Positions 1-9,621 of a DNA stretch of 64,000 bases are shown here, piece by piece (the stretch's first letter is position 1; each line of letters begins with the position of its first letter). The translations under genes and the position numbers were made by a program. The stretch is from Phenylobacterium sp. (GTDB lineage: Bacteria; Pseudomonadota; Alphaproteobacteria; Caulobacterales; Caulobacteraceae), in NCBI RefSeq assembly GCF_016793285.1, contig NZ_JAEUMO010000064.1:1-64000 (forward strand), given 5' to 3'. The notes beneath the pieces are model-generated. The model searched no databases. It saw nothing but the letters and a program-made list of their open reading frames with translations, and was not told where the DNA came from.

Positions 1-1334
1 TCTGCGCCGCAGACGATCTCGCCGCCGGCGCCGCCGCCGTCCGCGACAGGGCGCTTGCCGACTCCACCGCCTGGGACGTGACCGAGTCCCTGACGTCCGA
101 GGTGGGCGCCCGCATGGTCGGCTCGCCCGCCATGACGCGGGCCAGGGACTGGGGCGTGGCCAAGCTGAAGGCCATGGGCTTCGAGAACATCAAGGTCGAG
201 CCCTTCACCACGCCGGCGTGGTCGCGCGGGACGGAGTCCGCAGAGGTGGTCGGGCCCTGGCCGCAGAAGCTGGCGATCCTCGGCCTGGGTGGCTCGTCGC
301 CCACGCCCGCCGGCGGGATCACGGCGCCGGTGGCCGTGTTCCGGAGCTACCAGGCGATGCTGGACCAGCCGCCGGGCTCGCTCGCCGGCAAGATCGCCGT
401 CGTCACCCAGGCCATGGGGCGCACGCAGGACGGCTCCAGCTACGGCGCGGTCGGCATCCAGCGCCGCAGCGGCGCGGCTGAGGCGGCAAGGCGCGGCGCC
501 GTCGGCTATCTCGTCCGCTCGCTCTCCACCGACGACACCCGCCTGCCGCACACCGGCGGCGGCGCGGCGGCGGGCATTCCCGCCGCCGCGCTCTCGCCGC
601 CCGACGCGGAGTTGCTGGAGCGGCTCGCCGCCCGCGGCCAGCCGGTCAGCGTCAGGCTCGACATGCAGTCGTCGACCGACCCCGCCGCCCAGGCCTGGAA
701 CATCTCGGGCGAAATCCGCGGCCGGGAGAAGCCCGACGAGGTCCTGATCGTCGGCGGCCACCTCGACAGTTGGGATCCCGGCACGGGCGCGATCGACGAC
801 GCGGCCGGCATCGCCATCGCCGCGGCCTCGGCCAGGCTCGTGGGCCAGCAGGGCAAGCCGCGGCGCACGATCCGTGTCGTCATGTGGGGCTCGGAAGAGC
901 AGGGCGGGTCGTCGGGCGCCTACCTGGCCGCGCACCGGGACGAGGTCGCGAGGATGATCGTGGCGGGCGAGAGCGACGGCGGCGCCGGACGCATCTGGAG
1001 CCTCAGCCTGCCCCGGGTCGGGGCCGACCATCCGGCCATGACCGCGTTCAGGGCGACCCTGCCCAGGCTGAACGTCACCGTCAGCCGCGCCGCGCCGTCC
1101 AGCGGCGGGGCCGACATCTCGGGCCTGATCGGCGTCGGCGTCCCGTTCGTCGACTTCAATCAGGACATGAGCCGCTACTTCGACCTGCACCATTCGGCCG
1201 ACGACACGCTGGACAAGATCGACCCGGCGGCGCTGGCCCAGAACGTGGCGGTCTGGGCGGCCTTCCTCTACACGGTCGCCAATTCCGACATCGACTTCCG
1301 GGCCAGGCCCGCGACGGAGACCTCCCAGAAGTGA
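1..1334 (+). CDS. M28-family zinc peptidase, 5' end cut by window
   Basis: Secreted-type M28 aminopeptidase/carboxypeptidase-like enzyme. The reading frame is already open from base 3, so the true start lies outside the window; an in-frame GTG at 78 is internal. The two-zinc ligand set is visible: the His of GGHLDSWD (codon 759), the Asp of AIDDAAG (795), the Glu pair of SEEQ (894-899), the Asp of GESDGGAG and the His of LHHSADD (about 1188). A PA-like insert precedes the peptidase core. The stop overlaps the GTG start of ddl by four bases (GTGA), so the two may be translationally coupled. Substrate unknown. A distant second M28 gene lies at 32522. Confidence 0.9.
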   Translation, partial: CAADDLAAGAAAVRDRALADSTAWDVTESLTSEVGARMVGSPAMTRARDWGVAKLKAMGFENIKVEPFTTPAWSRGTESAEVVGPWPQKLAILGLGGSSPTPAGGITAPVAVFRSYQAMLDQPPGSLAGKIAVVTQAMGRTQDGSSYGAVGIQRRSGAAEAARRGAVGYLVRSLSTDDTRLPHTGGGAAAGIPAAALSPPDAELLERLAARGQPVSVRLDMQSSTDPAAQAWNISGEIRGREKPDEVLIVGGHLDSWDPGTGAIDDAAGIAIAAASARLVGQQGKPRRTIRVVMWGSEEQGGSSGAYLAAHRDEVARMIVAGESDGGAGRIWSLSLPRVGADHPAMTAFRATLPRLNVTVSRAAPSSGGADISGLIGVGVPFVDFNQDMSRYFDLHHSADDTLDKIDPAALAQNVAVWAAFLYTVANSDIDFRARPATETSQK

Positions 1335-2299
1335 GCAACGCGAGCCAGCCCCTCTCCGGCCATCACGTCGCCGTCCTGCTGGGCGGCCTCTCCTCGGAGC
1401 GGGAGGTCAGCCTCGTCTCCGGCCGCGAGTGCGCCGACGCGCTGGAGCGCCTGGGCGCCCGGGTCAGCCGCGTCGACGCCGGGCGCGACCTGGCGCAGGT
1501 GCTGGCGGGGCTGAAGCCCGACGTCTGCTTCAATGCGCTGCACGGCGCGTGGGGCGAGGACGGCTGCGTCCAGGGCGTGCTCGAGACGCTGGGCGCGCCC
1601 TACACCCATTGCGGCGTGCTGGCGTCCGCGCTGGCCATGGACAAGGCCAAGGCCAAGGCGGTGCTGGCCGCGGCCGGCGTCGAGGTCCCCGGCGGCGGTC
1701 TCTTCAACCGCCACGCGGCCGCCCGCGACCACGTCATGGCGCCGCCCTACGTGGTGAAGCCGAACGCCGAGGGGTCTTCGGTCGGCGTCTTCCTGGTCTT
1801 CGACGGCGCCAACCGCCCGCCGCAGGAGATCGTGGCCCCCGACTGGACCTTCGGCGAGGAGGTCATGATCGAACCCTACATCCGCGGGCTGGAACTCGCC
1901 GTGGGCGTCATGGACGGCAAGGCCATGACCGTTACCGAAATCGTGCCGAAAACCGGCTTCTACGACTACGAGGCCAAGTACGGCGATGGCGGCTCGGAGC
2001 ACATCGTGCCGGCCAGGATCCCGCCGCACGCCATTGAGAAGGCGAAGAAACTCTCGGAGATGGCCCACGCCGCGCTTGGTTGCCGGGGCGTTACCAGGTC
2101 GGACCTGCGTTATGACGACATTAACGATGTTCTGGTCCTTCTGGAGGTCAACACCCAGCCGGGGATGACGCCCACCTCGCTCGTACCCGAGCAGGCCGCG
2201 GCGGGCGGGGTGGATTTCGACCGGCTGGTGCTGTGGATCGTGGAGGACGCTTATGCCCGCGGCGGTGCGGGGGGGATCGCGAGTCGCGAGCCGGGGTAA
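1331..2299 (+). CDS. ddl: D-alanine--D-alanine ligase
   Basis: ATP-grasp ligase making D-Ala-D-Ala for peptidoglycan precursors in the cytoplasm. The protein is 322 aa, the usual DdlB length. The N-terminal [12 protein letters not shown] motif, HGAWGEDG at residues 71-78, the [11 protein letters not shown] loop and the C-terminal EVNTQPGMT metal/ATP site (Asn about 274) are all present. I chose the GTG at 1331 because it overlaps the upstream stop and begins just before the conserved core; the longer open frame upstream lacks homology-like sequence. Its 3' end overlaps ftsQ by 47 bases, the classic dcw-cluster arrangement. Confidence 0.95.
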   Translation: MSNASQPLSGHHVAVLLGGLSSEREVSLVSGRECADALERLGARVSRVDAGRDLAQVLAGLKPDVCFNALHGAWGEDGCVQGVLETLGAPYTHCGVLASALAMDKAKAKAVLAAAGVEVPGGGLFNRHAAARDHVMAPPYVVKPNAEGSSVGVFLVFDGANRPPQEIVAPDWTFGEEVMIEPYIRGLELAVGVMDGKAMTVTEIVPKTGFYDYEAKYGDGGSEHIVPARIPPHAIEKAKKLSEMAHAALGCRGVTRSDLRYDDINDVLVLLEVNTQPGMTPTSLVPEQAAAGGVDFDRLVLWIVEDAYARGGAGGIASREPG

Positions 2300-3158
2300 G
2301 AGCCCCGCGGCTCCAGCCAAGGCCCAAGTCCAGGCGAAGGGCGGGAAGCGCGCCAAGGCGGAGGCCAACGGGGCGGCGAGGGTTTCTCCGAAGCAGATCT
2401 TGCTGATCGCCGCCGGCGTGCTCACCGCCGCGCTGGCGGCCACGCTCGCCACGGGCGGCCGCGGCCAGATGCTGGCGAGCGCCGTCGGGACGGGGATCGA
2501 CGGCAAGTTCGGCGAGGCGGGTTTCCGCCTGAAGACCGTCCACGTGCAGGGCGCCTCGGCGCTGGCCACGGCCGACATCGTCAAGGCCGCCGCGATCTAC
2601 AGGGACCAGCCGCTGCTGGGCCTCGACCTCGACGATCTCAGGACCCGCGTGGAGCACGTCGGCTGGGTGAAGGAAGCCCGGGTCGTGCGGCTGCTGCCCG
2701 ACACCCTGATGATCGCCGTGAAGGAACGCCGCCAGCTCGCCGTCTGGCAGCACGGCGGCAGGAGCGAGGTCATCGACGACCAGGGCCAGGTGATCCGCGA
2801 GGCCGATCCCGCCCGCTTCACCAACCTGCCGCTCGTGGTCGGCGCCGGCGGCGCGCAGCATGCGGGCGAGGTCCTGCCGGTCATCGCCCAGCGGCCGAAG
2901 CTGATGGCCCGCCTCGAAGCGCTGATCCGCGTCGACGACCGTCGGTGGGACCTGCGGCTCAAGGACGGCTCGCTGATCCAGCTTCCCGCCGTGGAGGAGG
3001 AGGCCGCGCTCCTCCAGCTCGAACAGCTCGACCTGCGTTCGCGCATCCTCGAACTCGGCTTCGAGCGCATCGACCTGCGCAACCCCGACACGGTGGCGGT
3101 GCGACCGCGCGCCGCCGTCCCCACCGCGCCCGGCGTCCCCGTCGCCGAGGGCGTGTAA
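2253..3158 (+). CDS. ftsQ: Cell division protein FtsQ
   Basis: Bitopic divisome protein linking FtsA/FtsZ-side components with FtsB/FtsL and the septal synthase. 301 aa: a basic cytoplasmic tail of about 45 residues, one membrane helix (about 46-64), then a POTRA domain starting near residue 88 ([11 protein letters not shown]) and the beta domain with [13 protein letters not shown] at 2253 has a good ribosome site (GGAGGA, 5-6 bases upstream) inside the end of ddl. Position between ddl and ftsA supports the call. Confidence 0.93.
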   Translation: MPAAVRGGSRVASRGKSPAAPAKAQVQAKGGKRAKAEANGAARVSPKQILLIAAGVLTAALAATLATGGRGQMLASAVGTGIDGKFGEAGFRLKTVHVQGASALATADIVKAAAIYRDQPLLGLDLDDLRTRVEHVGWVKEARVVRLLPDTLMIAVKERRQLAVWQHGGRSEVIDDQGQVIREADPARFTNLPLVVGAGGAQHAGEVLPVIAQRPKLMARLEALIRVDDRRWDLRLKDGSLIQLPAVEEEAALLQLEQLDLRSRILELGFERIDLRNPDTVAVRPRAAVPTAPGVPVAEGV

Positions 3159-3185
3159 CGTCCGCATCCAGTAGAGCCGCCGCCG

Positions 3186-4568
3186 ATGTTGAAGTCCGCC
3201 GAACGTCCCGCCGAAGCCAAGGCCGCTCCCGCGAAGAAGGGCGAGAGGAAGGACGTCGCCCGGAAGGACGGGCGCGACGGCCTGAAGGCCGCGCTCGCGC
3301 CGCCCAAGATCATCGCCGCCGTCGACCTGGGCGCCGCCAAGGTGGCCTGCTTCATCATGAAGCCCGACGGCGTGCGGCGCGGTGACCGCACGCTCACCAC
3401 CTGCGGCGTCGGCTACGTGCAGTCGCGGGGCATCCGCGGCGGCGCCATCGTCAACCTCGACGAGGCGTCGGCGGCCATCGCCCAGGCCGTCGAGCGCGCC
3501 GAGAACGTCGCCGGCGTGAACGTCCAGGGCGTCACCATCGCCACCGCCGGCGGCCAGCTCACCTCCAGCCGCGTGCAGGGCCGCGTCTCCATCGGCGCCC
3601 GCCCGATCGCCGACAACGACCTCGTCCGCGCCATCCAGAACGCCCTCAGCCAGATCAAGCTGCCGGGCCGCCGCGCCGTCCACATCCTGCCCATTGCCTG
3701 GGCCGTGGACGGGCAGGGCGGCGTGCGCGACCCGCGCGCCATGTTCGGCAAATGGCTGGGCGTCGAACTGCTCGTCGTCTCGGTGGCCGAGACCGTCTTC
3801 AACACCCTGGGCGCCTGCGTCGAGCGCGCCCACCTGCAGCTCGAAGGCGTCGTCGCCGCCCCCTTCGTCTCGGCCATGGCCGCGCTGGAAGAGGACGAGA
3901 TGGACCTGGGATCGATCTGCATCGACATGGGCGGCGGCTCGACCTCGGCCTCGGTCTTCCGCGGCGGCTCCCTCGTCCACGTCGAGACCGTGCCGGTCGG
4001 CGGCCAGCATGTGACGCAGGACATCGCCCGCGGCCTTTCCACCTCCATCGCCGGCGCCGAGCGCATCAAGACCCTGCACGGCAGCGCCATCGCCTCGGCC
4101 AACGAGGACCGCGAGATGATCGAGGCCCCGCCTCGGGGAGACGACCCGGGCGCGGGCCCCGTCGTCGCTCCCCGCAGCCTGCTGAAGGGCATCATCGCCC
4201 CGCGCGTCGAGGAAACCCTCGAACTCCTGCGCGACCGCCTGAAGGCCGCCGGCGCCCCGGTGGAGCCCGGCGCGGGCATCGTGCTGACGGGCGGAGCCAG
4301 CCAGCTCGCCGGCGTCCGCGAAGTCGCCGTGCGTGTGTTCGACCGCCCCGTGCGTCTCGGCCGCCCGCGCCGCGTGCCGCACCTGGCCGACGCGGCGTCC
4401 GGTCCTGCGTTCACCGCCTGCGCCGGCATCCTGCACCGCGCCGCCTTCGGCCCGCGCGAGGCGGTCTCGACCAAGCAGCTCTCGTCGGCGAAGCTGCAAC
4501 GCGCCCCGCTGGATCCCCGCGCCAACCCGGTCGCCAAGGCCGCCGCCTGGCTCCGCGACAACCTCTAG
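3186..4568 (+). CDS. ftsA: Cell division protein FtsA
   Basis: Actin-like ATPase that tethers FtsZ to the membrane. 460 aa. A charged N-terminal extension of about 40 residues precedes the phosphate-1 motif AAVDLGAAKV; phosphate-2 is IDMGGGSTS and the adenosine motif VLTGGASQLAGV. The last 12 residues (VAKAAAWLRDNL) form the amphipathic membrane-targeting helix expected of FtsA. A Pro/Asp-rich insert (about residues 315-335) resembles the variable loop of alphaproteobacterial FtsA. It ends 4 bases from the convergent methyltransferase gene, so unlike the usual dcw order it is not followed directly by ftsZ. Confidence 0.94.
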   Translation: MLKSAERPAEAKAAPAKKGERKDVARKDGRDGLKAALAPPKIIAAVDLGAAKVACFIMKPDGVRRGDRTLTTCGVGYVQSRGIRGGAIVNLDEASAAIAQAVERAENVAGVNVQGVTIATAGGQLTSSRVQGRVSIGARPIADNDLVRAIQNALSQIKLPGRRAVHILPIAWAVDGQGGVRDPRAMFGKWLGVELLVVSVAETVFNTLGACVERAHLQLEGVVAAPFVSAMAALEEDEMDLGSICIDMGGGSTSASVFRGGSLVHVETVPVGGQHVTQDIARGLSTSIAGAERIKTLHGSAIASANEDREMIEAPPRGDDPGAGPVVAPRSLLKGIIAPRVEETLELLRDRLKAAGAPVEPGAGIVLTGGASQLAGVREVAVRVFDRPVRLGRPRRVPHLADAASGPAFTACAGILHRAAFGPREAVSTKQLSSAKLQRAPLDPRANPVAKAAAWLRDNL

Positions 4569-4572
4569 GCGG

Positions 4573-5484
4573 CTACGCCGGCGGCTTGATGAAGAGGCCC
4601 TGGCCCGTCGGCAGGGGGAACACGTTCAGGCCCCGCGCCTGGAACCACGCCATCTCGGCCCGGTACTGGGCGTGCGAGGTGCTCCAGCAGAAGTCGTCGA
4701 ACACGATCACGCCGCCGGGCGACAGGCGGTCGTAGAGCGCGTCCAGCGCGCCGATCTCCGCGGCGGCGTTGTTCAGGTCGATGTGGATGAAGGCGATCCG
4801 CCCGGGACTGCCTTGCGCGAAGACGTCGGGCACCCGGCCCTTGATCACCCGGATGTTGCCATAGGTCGCGAAGCGGTCGCGCACCTCCTCGAAGGTGAAG
4901 CTCTCGCCGTAGACCGTCGCGGTCATGCCTTCGCGGCCCGGATCGCGCTGGTCGGCCGGCACGCCCTCGAAAGTGTCGTAGAGCCACCAGTTCCGGTCCC
5001 AGGTCGCGAAGTCGAGGTAGTCGGCGAGGAACTTGGTCGTGTGGCCCTTGTAGACGCCCAGTTCGACGTAGTCGCCCGGGATGGCCTTCGCCTGCTGGGC
5101 GGCGTTCAGCATCACCTGCAGGTTCCAGTGCCAGTTGAAGACGCCCGACGGCGCGATCGCCTCGTCCTGCGCGGCGAGCGTCATGAACTTCGCGTCGGCC
5201 GCGAACGGCGGGTTCTTGAACCAGGTGGCGATGCCCTCGCCGACGAAGGCCTGCGCGCCGGGGACGGACTCCAGCAACTGGAGCACCTCCAGCAGCTTCG
5301 GCCGGCGCGCGTTGGGGCGGTGGGTCATGCCCTGGCGGACCATCGGGCCCACCGCGCCCGGCTGGGCCCGGGCCAGCGCGCCGTAGAAGCCGCGCGCAAG
5401 GCCGAGGTTGCCGGCCTTGAACGCCGCGTCGCCCAGCATCGCCAGTTGTTCGGGCGTGGCGTCCTTGATCGTGATGTCGGCCAT
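4573..5484 (-). CDS. TylF/macrocin-O-methyltransferase family protein
   Basis: Predicted SAM-dependent O-methyltransferase. 303 aa from ATG at 5484 (MADITIKDATPEQ), preferred to an upstream in-frame start at 5523 because the first 13 extra residues look non-coding. Family signatures: YVELGVYKGHTTKFLA (SAM motif I), LYDTFEGVP, FIHIDLNNA and VIVFDDFCW (acidic metal/substrate motif). An N-terminal region of about 90 residues precedes the fold. TylF-type enzymes methylate sugar hydroxyls, often in surface glycans; the substrate here cannot be read. It runs against ftsA and is divergent from the gene at 5578. Confidence 0.8.
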   Translation of the reverse strand: MADITIKDATPEQLAMLGDAAFKAGNLGLARGFYGALARAQPGAVGPMVRQGMTHRPNARRPKLLEVLQLLESVPGAQAFVGEGIATWFKNPPFAADAKFMTLAAQDEAIAPSGVFNWHWNLQVMLNAAQQAKAIPGDYVELGVYKGHTTKFLADYLDFATWDRNWWLYDTFEGVPADQRDPGREGMTATVYGESFTFEEVRDRFATYGNIRVIKGRVPDVFAQGSPGRIAFIHIDLNNAAAEIGALDALYDRLSPGGVIVFDDFCWSTSHAQYRAEMAWFQARGLNVFPLPTGQGLFIKPPA

Positions 5485-5577
5485 CGGCTGGCGGCGCCTT
5501 CGCGGTTCGTGGAGGCCGCACACCTATCCGCCTTCCAGCGGTGGCGCCATCCCGGCGGGATGGTCTATCTGCGCCGC

Positions 5578-6357
5578 ATGGACCTCCTCCACATCCGCAC
5601 CTCGGGCGGCGTCTTCGGCTTCGTCGGCCAGGTGCATGGCGACCGGCGCCGGCCGGCGCTGCTGGCGGTGAACGGAGCCTTCCCGGCGAAGGGTTACCTG
5701 CACGACCTCGTCGCCGCCTTTCCGGGCGCGAACGTGCTCGTCGCCTACACGCCCGGGATGGGGCCGCCGTGGAGTGCGCCGGGCGGGTCCGGCGCAGGCG
5801 GACTCACCGTACCCGACATGACACGCGGCCTGGGGGAGGCCGTCCAGCGCCTCGTCGGCGACGACCCGCTGGTGGTGTTCGCGGCCTCGACGGGCAACCT
5901 GATGGCGCTCGGCCTCACCCTGCCGGCCATCGTCCGCTTCGTCGCCGCCGAGCCCTTCTTCCGCACGGCGGGCCTCGCCCCCTTCATCGCCTTCGCCCGC
6001 CGCTATCTGGCCGACAGCCCGCCCGGCACGGGCCAGGAGGCCTATCTCGCCACCCTGTTCGGCATCCATGCCGACGGCCGCCTCGACGATCGGGACTACA
6101 GCCACCTCGCCGGCGGCATCCGCGTACCTGCCGACGTGATCGTCGGCAGCCGCCTCGACGCCTGGGACGGGGAGGGGACGCCTTGGCCGTCGCTCACCTC
6201 CGCCGAGGATCGCGGCCGGCTGCAGGCCAACCCGAACGTCACCTTGCATGTGGTGGGCGAAGGCACCGGCCACGACGTGGCCGTCGCCGGCGCCGGCAAG
6301 GCCCTGGCCCACCGGCTTCTCCACCGGGCCCTGCTCGACGCTGCGGAGCGGTGCTGA
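5578..6357 (+). CDS. Alpha/beta-hydrolase-like protein of unknown function
   Basis: 259 aa from ATG 5578; an ATG at 5560 is an alternative and neither has a clear ribosome site. Not firmly recognised. A strand followed by VNGAF (oxyanion-like), a degenerate nucleophile elbow FAASTGN, an acidic turn VIVGSRLDAWD and a late GTGHDVAV histidine give the order Ser-Asp-His expected of an alpha/beta hydrolase. The elbow lacks the first Gly of GxSxG, so activity is uncertain. It sits between the divergent TylF-type gene and the ftsZ promoter. Confidence 0.6.
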   Translation: MDLLHIRTSGGVFGFVGQVHGDRRRPALLAVNGAFPAKGYLHDLVAAFPGANVLVAYTPGMGPPWSAPGGSGAGGLTVPDMTRGLGEAVQRLVGDDPLVVFAASTGNLMALGLTLPAIVRFVAAEPFFRTAGLAPFIAFARRYLADSPPGTGQEAYLATLFGIHADGRLDDRDYSHLAGGIRVPADVIVGSRLDAWDGEGTPWPSLTSAEDRGRLQANPNVTLHVVGEGTGHDVAVAGAGKALAHRLLHRALLDAAERC

Positions 6358-6384
6358 CGGCTTGACGCACGCCACGGCCGGGTC

Positions 6385-6481
6385 GAGTCACTCCGACGCA
6401 GCGTTACTGTTGATTCGCGGGACGTTCCTTGGCGGGGCCCTGGAAAATCCTGTTCGGCAAAGCTCGATCAGCTTCCGACTC
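6385..6481. promoter_or_regulatory. Cluster of three GANTC sites upstream of ftsZ
   Basis: GAGTC at 6385-6389, GATTC at 6412-6416 and GACTC at 6477-6481, all within the 250-base gap before ftsZ. GANTC is the recognition sequence of the cell-cycle methyltransferase CcrM in Caulobacter, where methylation activates ftsZ transcription. The sites are seen directly; their role here is inferred from that precedent. Confidence 0.6.
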
Positions 6482-6492
6482 AATGTATGCGG

Positions 6493-6507
6493 TTAACGCT
6501 CGCTTAA
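6493..6507. promoter_or_regulatory. Full CtrA box in ftsZ promoter
   Basis: TTAA at 6493-6496, seven bases, TTAA at 6504-6507: an exact match to the CtrA consensus TTAA-N7-TTAA, 101 bases before the ftsZ ATG. A further TTAA lies at 6524-6527. TTAA is rare in DNA this GC-rich, so the exact spacing is meaningful. CtrA represses ftsZ in Caulobacter swarmer cells; the same is inferred here. Confidence 0.8.
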
Positions 6508-6607
6508 CGGTGTCGGCGCGTACTTAACGCATCGTTACCTCCGGGTGCGCCGGGCGAGGGGTGTCAGGCGCGCTAGACCGCAAAATTGGGGAAGGACGAA
6601 GCGTCCC

Positions 6608-8125
6608 ATGACCATCTCTCTGTCCGCGCCGAAGGCCACGGAATTGAAACCGCGCATCGTCGTGTTCGGCATCGGCGGGGCCGGCGGCAACGCCGTCAAC
6701 AACATGATCGAGGCCGGTCTGGAGGGCGTCGAGTTCGTAGTCGGCAACACCGACGCGCAGCAGCTCCAGTTTGCCAAGACCGAGCGGCGGATCCAGCTCG
6801 GCGTGCAGGTGACGCAGGGCCTCGGCGCCGGCGCGCACCCGGAAGTCGGCATGAGCGCGGCCGAGGAGAGCATCCCCGAGATCGGTGAGCACCTGGACGG
6901 CGCCCACATGGTCTTCATCACCGCCGGCATGGGCGGCGGCACCGGAACCGGCGCGGCCCCGATCATCGCCAAGTGCGCCCGCGAGCGCGGCATCCTGACG
7001 GTGGGCGTGGTGACCAAGCCTTTCCACTTCGAAGGCCGCCACCGGATGCGCCTGGCCGACGCCGGCATCAGCGAACTGCAACGCTACGTCGACACCCTGA
7101 TCGTCATCCCGAACCAGAACCTGTTCCGCGTGGCGAACGAGCGGACCACCTTCGCCGAAGCCTTCGGGATGGCCGACCAGGTCCTGCACTCGGGCGTGCG
7201 CTCGATCACCGACCTGATGGTGCTGCCGGGCCTGATCAACCTCGACTTCGCCGACGTCCGCACCGTCATGACCGAGATGGGCAAGGCGATGATGGGCACG
7301 GGCGAGGCCACGGGCGAGGACCGCGCCCTGATGGCGGCGCAGAACGCCATCCAGAACCCGCTGCTGGACGAGGTCTCGCTGAAGGGCGCCAAGGCGGTGC
7401 TGGTGAACGTCACCGGCGGCCTCGACATGACCCTGCTGGAAGTCGACGAGGCGGCCAACGCCATCTCGGAGCAGGTCGATCCGGAAGCCAACATCATCTT
7501 CGGCGCCGCGTTCGACCCGACCCTCGAAGGCAAGGTCCGCGTCTCGGTCGTGGCGACGGGCATGGACGGCGCGTCCATCGCGGCCATCGAGCCCAAGATC
7601 GAGCGCCGCTCGCTGCAGGTCGAGCCCCTGCGCGCCGCGGTGACGCCGAAGGCCGAGCCGATCCTGGAAGACGCCCCGGTGCTGGAGCCGGCGGCCGCGG
7701 CCGCCGCCTTCGAGCATGAGCCGGCCCGCGAGGAAGAGCAGCCCGACATCTTCGCCGCCCCCCTGGCTGCGCAGGCGCCGCTCGCCGCCGACCCCGCCGC
7801 AGCGCCCGTGACCCGGATCGTCGATCCGGCCGCTGCCGAGCAGGGCGGCGCCGACGACGCGCCGCTGTTCGCCGAGCCGGCCTTCGAGCCGCGCAAGCCG
7901 CGCGGCGGGTTCCTGTCGATCTTCGGCGCACGCCCGCGCTACGACGCGCCCCCGGCGCCCGCGCCGGTGGCGCGCGAGGCGGCTGCGCCCGCGCCGCGTC
8001 CGGCGGCGACGCCGGCTCCCGTCCGTGGCGGCGCCCAGCCGCTGGAGGCGCAGGCGCCCGAGGATGTCGCGGACCAGAACGAGGATCTGGAGATTCCGTC
8101 CTTCCTGCGGCGGCTGGCCAACTAG
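6608..8125 (+). CDS. ftsZ: Cell division protein FtsZ
   Basis: Tubulin-like GTPase that forms the Z ring. 505 aa from ATG 6608. [13 protein letters not shown] at 21-33, the tubulin signature GGGTGTG at 109-115 and the NLDFADV T7-loop region are intact. The globular core ends near residue 320; a long Ala/Pro/Glu-rich linker of about 170 residues follows, then the conserved C-terminal peptide [11 protein letters not shown] that binds FtsA and other partners. Long linkers are typical of alphaproteobacterial FtsZ. Expression is probably cell-cycle controlled through the CtrA and GANTC sites upstream. A strong hairpin follows 65 bases after the stop. Confidence 0.98.
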   Translation: MTISLSAPKATELKPRIVVFGIGGAGGNAVNNMIEAGLEGVEFVVGNTDAQQLQFAKTERRIQLGVQVTQGLGAGAHPEVGMSAAEESIPEIGEHLDGAHMVFITAGMGGGTGTGAAPIIAKCARERGILTVGVVTKPFHFEGRHRMRLADAGISELQRYVDTLIVIPNQNLFRVANERTTFAEAFGMADQVLHSGVRSITDLMVLPGLINLDFADVRTVMTEMGKAMMGTGEATGEDRALMAAQNAIQNPLLDEVSLKGAKAVLVNVTGGLDMTLLEVDEAANAISEQVDPEANIIFGAAFDPTLEGKVRVSVVATGMDGASIAAIEPKIERRSLQVEPLRAAVTPKAEPILEDAPVLEPAAAAAAFEHEPAREEEQPDIFAAPLAAQAPLAADPAAAPVTRIVDPAAAEQGGADDAPLFAEPAFEPRKPRGGFLSIFGARPRYDAPPAPAPVAREAAAPAPRPAATPAPVRGGAQPLEAQAPEDVADQNEDLEIPSFLRRLAN

Positions 8126-8190
8126 CGCCGTTATCGAAGTCGGAAAAACTCCACGAAATCGTCACGCCGCGCCGCGGCGCAGACTGCTAG

Positions 8191-8222
8191 AACCTCCCGG
8201 AGCCCACCTCCGGGAGGTTTTC
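8191..8222 (+). terminator. Intrinsic terminator after ftsZ, overlapping next gene's ribosome site
   Basis: Perfect 12-bp stem: AACCTCCCGGAG (8191-8202) pairs with CTCCGGGAGGTT (8208-8219) around a 5-base loop, followed by a short U tract (8218-8222, TTTTC). The 3' arm contains GGGAGG (8212-8217), which is the Shine-Dalgarno of the ATG at 8225, so the hairpin would both end ftsZ transcripts and hide that ribosome site in read-through RNA. Confidence 0.85.
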
Positions 8223-8224
8223 TC

Positions 8225-8443
8225 ATGAACGCCAGCCGCATCATCTGGGTCTCGCCGCTCGCCGACGGCTGGGCGGTGCTGGCCGTGGGTCTCGAGCCCC
8301 TGGTCTTCCGCTCCGGCGCCCGCGCCGAGGCCCAGGCCAAGCGTCTGGCCACGGTGCTGTCCAGGCTGGGCCGGGCGGTGCAGGTGCGCATCCTCGACCG
8401 CGCGCGGAACCTGGTCGGGACGCAGCTCTATCCGGCGGTGTGA
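8225..8443 (+). CDS. Small DUF2188-like protein
   Basis: 72 aa. Starts with ATG 8225, seven bases after GGGAGG. The pattern DGWAVLAVG ... GARAEAQAKRLATVLSRLG ... LVGTQLY resembles DUF2188-type small proteins (a Trp-Val strand, a helix rich in Ala and Gln, a final strand), but the match is by eye only. No signal peptide or membrane helix. It lies between ftsZ and lpxC with its ribosome site inside the ftsZ terminator stem. Confidence 0.6.
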   Translation: MNASRIIWVSPLADGWAVLAVGLEPLVFRSGARAEAQAKRLATVLSRLGRAVQVRILDRARNLVGTQLYPAV

Positions 8444-8672
8444 GGTGTTCGCTACACCGTGGTGAAAACCTGCATTCCAGAGTCGCCGGCGGCGGGGGCG
8501 GAATGGCGTAAAAGGTGTGGGAAATCAGATAGTTGACGGCGATTCCCGCACTGGAGCGACCCTCCGAAACACTGTGAAACACGAAGTGCTTTGCTGCGGT
8601 GCATCAAGCAGCTTAGCTGCGCGTTGGGGGCAAGGTGCGGTCGTGCGCCGCTGTATCGCAGGAAGGTCCGCC

Positions 8673-9560
8673 TTGGCCGCGTTCCAACACACCGTCAGGT
8701 CGCCGGCGCTGTTCGCCGGGATCGGCGTGCATACCGGAGAATACACCCGCGTCGCGGTGCGCCCGGCCGCCGTGGGCGCCGGCGTCGTCTTCGTGCGCAC
8801 CGACGTCAAGGACCGCGACAACGTGGTGCCGGTTTCGGGCGAGGCGGTCTGCAAGACCCAGCTCGGCACCGTGATCGCCAACGACGCGGGCGTGACGGTC
8901 TCGACCATCGAGCACCTGATGGCCGCGCTCGCGATGCTGGGCGTCGACAACGCGGTGGTCGAGGTCGACGGGCCCGAGATGCCGATCATGGACGGCTCGT
9001 CCCTGCCGTTCGTCCGGGTCCTGGACCGCGCGGGCCTGCGCCCGCAGGAGGCGCCGCGCGCCTTCATCGAGATCCTCGAGACCGTCGAGGCGGTCGAAGG
9101 CGACAAGCGCGCGACGCTGTCGCCGGCCGACGGCTTCGAAGTGGCCTTCACCATCGAGTTCCCGACCGCCGCCATCGGCCGCCAGACGGTGGACCTGGCG
9201 ATGGACGAGGCCGCGTTCCGCGAGGAACTGGCCGACTGCCGCACCTTCGGCTTCCTGCGCGACGTCGAGGCGCTGCGCGCCATGGGCCTGGCCCGCGGCG
9301 GCACGATGGAGAACTGCGTCGTCATCGACGGCGACGCGATCCTGAACCCCGAGGGCCTGCGCCGCCCCGACGAGTTCGTGCGCCACAAGGCGCTGGACGC
9401 CATCGGCGACCTCTACGTGCTGGGCGCGCCGGTGCTGGGCCGGTTCGAAGGCGTCTGCGCGGGGCACAGCCTGAACAACGCCCTGGTCCGCGCGCTGCTG
9501 GCGCGGCCCGAAGCCTGGCGCATGACCACGCTGGTCGAGGACCTGCGCGAAGCCGTCTGA
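8673..9560 (+). CDS. lpxC: UDP-3-O-acyl-N-acetylglucosamine deacetylase
   Basis: Zinc deacetylase for the committed step of lipid A synthesis. I chose the TTG at 8673 because AGGAAGG lies 6 bases upstream and the protein then begins right at the conserved FQHTVRSPALFAGIGVHTG; the length becomes 295 aa, normal for LpxC. The zinc ligands His81 (IEHLMAAL), His238 and Asp242 (HKALDAIGD) are present, as are MDGSSLPFV and the catalytic CAGHSLNN. Longer in-frame extensions up to 8517 look non-coding. The 229-base gap upstream holds GANTC sites at 8480-8484 and 8541-8545. Confidence 0.93.
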   Translation: MAAFQHTVRSPALFAGIGVHTGEYTRVAVRPAAVGAGVVFVRTDVKDRDNVVPVSGEAVCKTQLGTVIANDAGVTVSTIEHLMAALAMLGVDNAVVEVDGPEMPIMDGSSLPFVRVLDRAGLRPQEAPRAFIEILETVEAVEGDKRATLSPADGFEVAFTIEFPTAAIGRQTVDLAMDEAAFREELADCRTFGFLRDVEALRAMGLARGGTMENCVVIDGDAILNPEGLRRPDEFVRHKALDAIGDLYVLGAPVLGRFEGVCAGHSLNNALVRALLARPEAWRMTTLVEDLREAV

Positions 9561-9621
9561 CCGAGGGCGTATTGCGAACCGTTCGCAATCGTCGTCTAAT
9601 GCCGGCAGGGAGGACGCCTCC

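Noticed and set aside
2148..4499. Long minus-strand frame opposite ftsQ and ftsA
   Set aside because: Antisense shadow of two well supported division genes.
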